From an uncultured Rubritalea sp. (lineage in GTDB: Bacteria > Verrucomicrobiota > Verrucomicrobiia > Verrucomicrobiales > Akkermansiaceae), in NCBI GenBank assembly GCA_937132085.1, contig CAKZNV010000107.1:39484-103483 (forward strand): DNA of 64,000 nucleotides. Reading direction: 5' to 3'. Numbering within the stretch: the first letter of the stretch is position 1; every line of letters begins with the position of its first letter. The position numbers and the translations under genes were made by a program. This document shows, piece after piece, positions 60,838 to 64,000 of the stretch. Below the pieces are notes generated by a model. It saw only the letters and a list, made by a program, of their open reading frames with translations. It did not search any database and was not told the DNA's origin.

Positions 60838-61131
60838 AGCCTCGCCTGATGTGGGGGAGAAATTAGACTAAGGTGTTGAGGTTCTAGTTAGGTTAAAAGC
60901 TAGCAGACCTGCCCCGTGTGTGTGGCAAATGTAGCTGGATCACTGGCTCTATTTTTTCGTTAAGGAGGGGCTTTTCCATACGCCGTTTATTGATTGATTC
61001 TTTCACAATGAACTAGATTTTGTTCAGGAAAAGGGTCACATCTATTTGATTCGTCCCAACGAGTGCGCCAAAGCTCAAAAACTCTCTTTTTTGATTGTGA
61101 ATTCATCTATTTTTTAGCAGAGCGTTAAAGG
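60838..61131. other. Gene-free AT-rich region
   Basis: No gene is supported. A plus-strand open segment (WITGSIFSLRRGFSIRRLL... to a TAG near 61014) has no start and looks like noise or a decayed fragment. A partial Cys-poor segment RPNECAKAQKL follows. The region probably carries the promoter of the 60439-60816 gene. Confidence 0.3.
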
Positions 61132-61716
61132 TCAGGCAAGGCACGAAGTGCTGTTGTTTGCACCGCCTTGTTCTGCTGTATTCTTGACCTCAAAATAGTT
61201 TCCACCCTTCAGCTTGTGGTCGTCCGTGTTCCAGTGAATTTTTTTATCCATTTTTTGTAAGAGAGGGATATGCTTTGAGCAGTGTATATACGCTTCTTCA
61301 ACGCTTACACAAACCCAGTGCTCAGCTAAGGGGTCATTCACGCCCTCTGGATTATCAACAATTTGAACCTGGCCATTGATATGTAAGCCGATAGTTGAAT
61401 TCAAAAAGTCTACAAGCAGTATGCCTATATGCGGGTTCTCTGCAATGTTTCCTAAACTGGCGTAAACTCCATTTCCTCTGTATTCGGGGTATAATAAAGT
61501 TTTTTCATTGATAACAGAAATGAAACCTTTCTTTCCTACGCGAATAGAATTATCACAGTTCCCCTCCTTATCAGAGGTCGCAATGAACATAAATTCTTGA
61601 TTAGAGATGAACTTAATCATCATTTCGTTGAGATGATCGATTTGCTGCTTGTCATAGAACTTCTTAGCTCGCTCTGCAGTGCCATAATCTTCTTGTAGTT
61701 GTTTCTCTTGGCTCAT
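61132..61716 (-). CDS. Pyridoxamine 5'-phosphate oxidase-like flavin-binding protein
   Basis: A 194-aa protein of the PNPOx-like split-barrel family: FISNQEFMFIATSDKEGNCDNS, KGFISVINEKTLLYPEYRGNGVYASLGNIAENPHIGILLVDFL and GLHINGQVQIV, the arrangement of flavin-binding general-stress proteins. A C-terminal stretch (GGANNSTSCLA) is low complexity. It probably binds FMN or F420 and reduces a small molecule. Confidence 0.8.
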   Translation of the reverse strand: MSQEKQLQEDYGTAERAKKFYDKQQIDHLNEMMIKFISNQEFMFIATSDKEGNCDNSIRVGKKGFISVINEKTLLYPEYRGNGVYASLGNIAENPHIGILLVDFLNSTIGLHINGQVQIVDNPEGVNDPLAEHWVCVSVEEAYIHCSKHIPLLQKMDKKIHWNTDDHKLKGGNYFEVKNTAEQGGANNSTSCLA

Positions 61717-61841
61717 CTTATTTTATTGTAGAGATTCTATGGCTGAAGCTCATTGTGAGCCATGCCTTGGTTAAAGGGTATGATGAGCTTAGGGCTTCCG
61801 TGGGCTATCTCTCTGACATAAAGATAATACCTAAACTCATC

Positions 61842-62045
61842 ATGAAAAAAACATACTACATCGGGCTAGACGTGCACAAGGACACAGTTGCTATCGCATC
61901 TATTAAATCAGGTTCTCGCTCAGAGGCTATCTACCACAGCACCTGTGGAGGTAGCAACGCAGCAGTGGAGCGGGCACTTCGCAAGCTGGCAAAACAATTA
62001 GGAGTAAAACTCCAAGAGCCACACTGCACGGATTTTCACGAATAG
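61842..62045 (+). pseudogene. IS110-family transposase remnant (N-terminal fragment)
   Basis: From Met 61842 the frame reads KKTYYIGLDVHKDTVAIASIKSGSRS, then NAAVERALRKLAKQLGVKLQE and a short unrelated tail to TAG 62045. YIGLDVHKDT is the catalytic start (first Asp of DEDD) of IS110-type transposases, normally ~330 residues; here about 60 remain. The breakpoint near 62022 is followed by a CACGGATTTTCACGAAT dispersed-repeat motif. No second half is nearby. Confidence 0.8.
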
Positions 62046-62314
62046 GGTTGGGGGCTTTGAAATAGGACTTATGTGGCTAATAGGACTTATGCTTTGGTGG
62101 ATGAAGCCTAAAAAGATGGGTTTAATCGACGATCACCGCAGTTGCTGGACTAGTTGCTTGAGTGGAAAGTAGGGAGTTGACGGATCTGGGTTTAAGGCTT
62201 GGGTTTAAGGGGGGGCTTGAGCAGGATGACTGTTGCTGACTCTGGCTCTTTAAATCACTGGAAAGTGATATGGAGAATGGTGTAATAGTTTTTTGTTACA
62301 CTGGTCTTATGAGA
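62046..62314. other. Gene-free region with short repeats
   Basis: AATAGGACTTATG occurs twice, 18 bp apart (62061 and 62079). ATCACCGCAGTTGCTGGACTAG near 62140 resembles ATCGCCGCAGTTGCGGGACTAG near 52910. GTGTAA-TAGTTTTTTG-TTACAC near 62280 is a small hairpin downstream of the minus-strand TPR gene. No ORF is supported. Confidence 0.4.
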
Positions 62315-63100
62315 TTACTGCTTTAGAGGGTTCTTACGTTCTACGAGTCTGAACATGATCTCGTGAGCTCCGATGTAGTTTGTTTCTATCAGAGTTTTGT
62401 TCCACACTTCAATGAGTTCTGAGTTCTTGAAGATGAGGTAGGCTTTTAGTATCCAGATGAGGCCTTCTTGTTTGTTGCCTAGGTCAAATTCTTGAAGTGC
62501 GTGAGCATAATAGTGATAGGGATGATCATCCATATAGCTATAGCGCTTCATTAATTGCTGCCTTGTCTCATTGTATTTAACTGGGTCGAGTTTGGCTAAT
62601 TTATTGATAGCAATGAGGTATTTGAAATCGAGCAATGGCAGGTGATCATTTCCTTTGCTGTCGAGTAGAGCGTTGACAAACTCAATGTGTTTTACCGTCT
62701 CAGCATGTCTGCCAGCAAAGAAGTTAATCTCGACCAGATTCATGAGAGAAGGGAGGTGGTGAGGATTAATTTTTAATACCTCATTGTAATAGCCTATGGC
62801 GGCATCTACATCTTGGATTTGGGCGCTACATATGCCTTCAAGCCAGATTAGTTCGATGTCATCCTTGAAAATATTACGAGCATCGCTGATGGCGATCATG
62901 CAGCTGAAAAATTTCTGCTTACTACTAGCCTGAGATGCCTTCATTTTGAATTTAACGAATTCAATTCTTTCGGCTTTTGGTAATGCTTGGAACTGGTTTT
63001 GCAGGCCAAGTATTTTGTTCTTTATAGCGGGGGCTTGACTTAAGGCTAAGCCACTAAAAGAAAACAAGATCAAGGCAACAATTTTAGTAAAATGTTTCAT
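62315..63100 (-). CDS. Exported TPR-like repeat protein
   Basis: Start at Met 63100 (KHFTKIVALILFSFSGLALSQ, signal peptide), 261 aa. Helical repeats with TPR character follow: DAAIGYYNEVLKINPHHLPSLMNLVEINFFAGRHAETV and FDLGNKQEGLIWILKAYLIFKNSELIEVW. It probably scaffolds protein interactions in the periplasm. The adjacent gene is a truncated PEP-CTERM protein. Confidence 0.7.
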   Translation of the reverse strand: MKHFTKIVALILFSFSGLALSQAPAIKNKILGLQNQFQALPKAERIEFVKFKMKASQASSKQKFFSCMIAISDARNIFKDDIELIWLEGICSAQIQDVDAAIGYYNEVLKINPHHLPSLMNLVEINFFAGRHAETVKHIEFVNALLDSKGNDHLPLLDFKYLIAINKLAKLDPVKYNETRQQLMKRYSYMDDHPYHYYAHALQEFDLGNKQEGLIWILKAYLIFKNSELIEVWNKTLIETNYIGAHEIMFRLVERKNPLKQ

Positions 63101-63164
63101 GATCTTGTAATGGATGAGTTTAGAGCTTTCCTGAGGAAGGCTCACTCAAAGTTAGTTAGAAAGA

Positions 63165-63938
63165 TTAATCTTTTCTCTTGCGGCGCATAGCGAGGCCGAG
63201 AGCAGCTACTGCGGAGAGTAGTGTTGTGCTTGGCTCAGGGATTGTGTTGGTAGTGAAGTCATCGTAAGTAGTTCCAGAAGAAGCCACTGTAGTAGCGTCA
63301 TCTACATGGATACCTAGACCAACTCCAACATTTGCTAAGTTGAGAGAAGTGGACACACCATTGATACTAGAGTTATGGAAGTTGCTGTTTACTTCTAATG
63401 TAGGGTTGAAGATAGAAGATCCAACTTGGTATCCGCCTTTCCACTGATCAACGTCGATAGCTATGTCTAGGTTACCATTGTTGTTGGTGTAGGTAAGGTT
63501 GAATTCATACCAATAACGATCAGTTGTTGTGCTAGAACCGATACGTTGGTGAGTGAGGTCTGATCCAGTCATTGTGGAATTAGAGCTGATGCTTGTTCCG
63601 CTACCACCGATGAGTTGGTATTCTAGGTCGTGAGTTTGGTTAGAGAAATCAAATTGTCCAGCAGCCTTGCTCCATGCGTTCTCAATACCTGCGAGGTAGA
63701 GGTAATTACTGTCTGCGCCGAATACAGCAGAGGTGGAGTCTACGATACCAATTTGGAAGACCTCGTTTGTTCCGCCAGAGTTAGGCACTGCTAAGCGACC
63801 GTCTTGAAAGTTTCCAGATTGCCAGAATGTTCTTACTGTTAGAGAATCTCCGTGGTTGCTGATGTTAACAAATCCATTTTGTGATACTGAAGTAGAGTGG
63901 TAACGAGAGCTGTTTTTAGATATGGCAAATTCAAAGTT
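63165..63938 (-). pseudogene. PEP-CTERM protein lacking its N-terminus
   Basis: The track starts at GTG 63788, but the open frame runs upstream to 63938 with plausible coding sequence (NFEFAISKNSSRYH...) before a TAG at 63939-63941. No ATG or signal peptide exists in the frame, and all three upstream frames have stops before the window end, so the N-terminus is missing or frameshifted. The body is beta-rich (DRYWYEFNLTYTNNNGNLDIAID), and the tail TIPEPSTTLLSAVAALGLAMRRKRKD is a PEP-CTERM signal. An intact start beyond 64000 by recoding cannot be excluded. Confidence 0.6.
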
Positions 63939-64000
63939 CTAAAGAATAATTTCTAACAGAATACTTCATTTCTTTAAGCTGCAAATTTTGTTTCTAGTTC

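Noticed and set aside
61045-61130. Possible second attC (TCCCAAC ... GTTAAAG) near the flavin-binding gene
   Set aside because: Both core boxes miss one consensus base and the L boxes do not pair, so the fit is no better than chance.

Overview
The window looks like a chromosomal segment of a marine-type Verrucomicrobia bacterium (Rubritalea/Verrucomicrobiaceae-like). The evidence is PEP-CTERM proteins ending in a PEPSSTALLGLGGLALILRRRK-type tail, a Lys-rich histone-like/DksA fusion, a fused CcoNO oxidase subunit, a eukaryote-type HisA, and gene starts without Shine-Dalgarno sequences. This assignment is inferred from gene content only.

Region by region: (1) 1-10140 is an accessory block, all on the + strand, of short, tightly packed genes: NUDIX, ABM monooxygenase, three GNATs, a P-loop kinase-like protein, a TIGR02391/Ymh protein, a SLATT membrane effector, a Cys-rich protein, an APH-fold kinase, GrpB, an SDR and several unknowns. 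One well-formed attC-like site lies at 2802-2896. (2) 10145-11678 (-) holds another GNAT, a transglutaminase and a toxin-antitoxin pair whose toxin is truncated. (3) 11802-21077 (-) is one cbb3 cytochrome oxidase operon: ccoS, ccoNO, ccoQ, a mono-heme ccoP, ccoG, a 35-aa membrane protein, a SafE-like protein, ccoI and an AraC/PocR regulator. (4) 21327-37942 holds rlmH, lemA/M48, lnt, a DsbD, cell-wall enzymes, a 2-hydroxyacid dehydrogenase, purD, the histone-like DksA fusion and a ThuA-like lipoprotein. (5) 38324-50673 holds hisA, an FGE-type sulfatase-activating enzyme, trkA, mqo, acsA and an M42 peptidase. (6) 51237-64000 (mostly -) holds a GHL10 hydrolase, miaB, a very large FG-GAP/ASPIC/redoxin/TPR protein, two PEP-CTERM genes plus a PEP-CTERM remnant, a flavin-binding protein, an IS110 remnant and a TPR protein.

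The main discovery is a set of genes that the ORF track splits or shortens at in-frame UGA codons but that read as intact selenoproteins. In dsbD the UGA replaces the first Cys of the C-terminal CxxC. In miaB it replaces the first FeS-ligand Cys (KTYG-U-QMNERDSE). In the FG-GAP/ASPIC gene it sits in DL-U-SFFWRQVV. Each UGA is followed 17-26 nt later by a hairpin with a G-first apical loop (GUG, GGU, GGUCG), matching the bacterial SECIS pattern. A fourth gene (21327-22532) has two adjacent UGAs and a hairpin with a GGUC loop. Selenocysteine machinery (selA/B/C/D) is not in the window.

Intergenic DNA carries dispersed palindromes. The most distinctive is a family of hairpins with an almost invariant CTTCA (or TGAAG) loop and covarying stems. 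I saw no rRNA, tRNA, CRISPR array or complete transposon.
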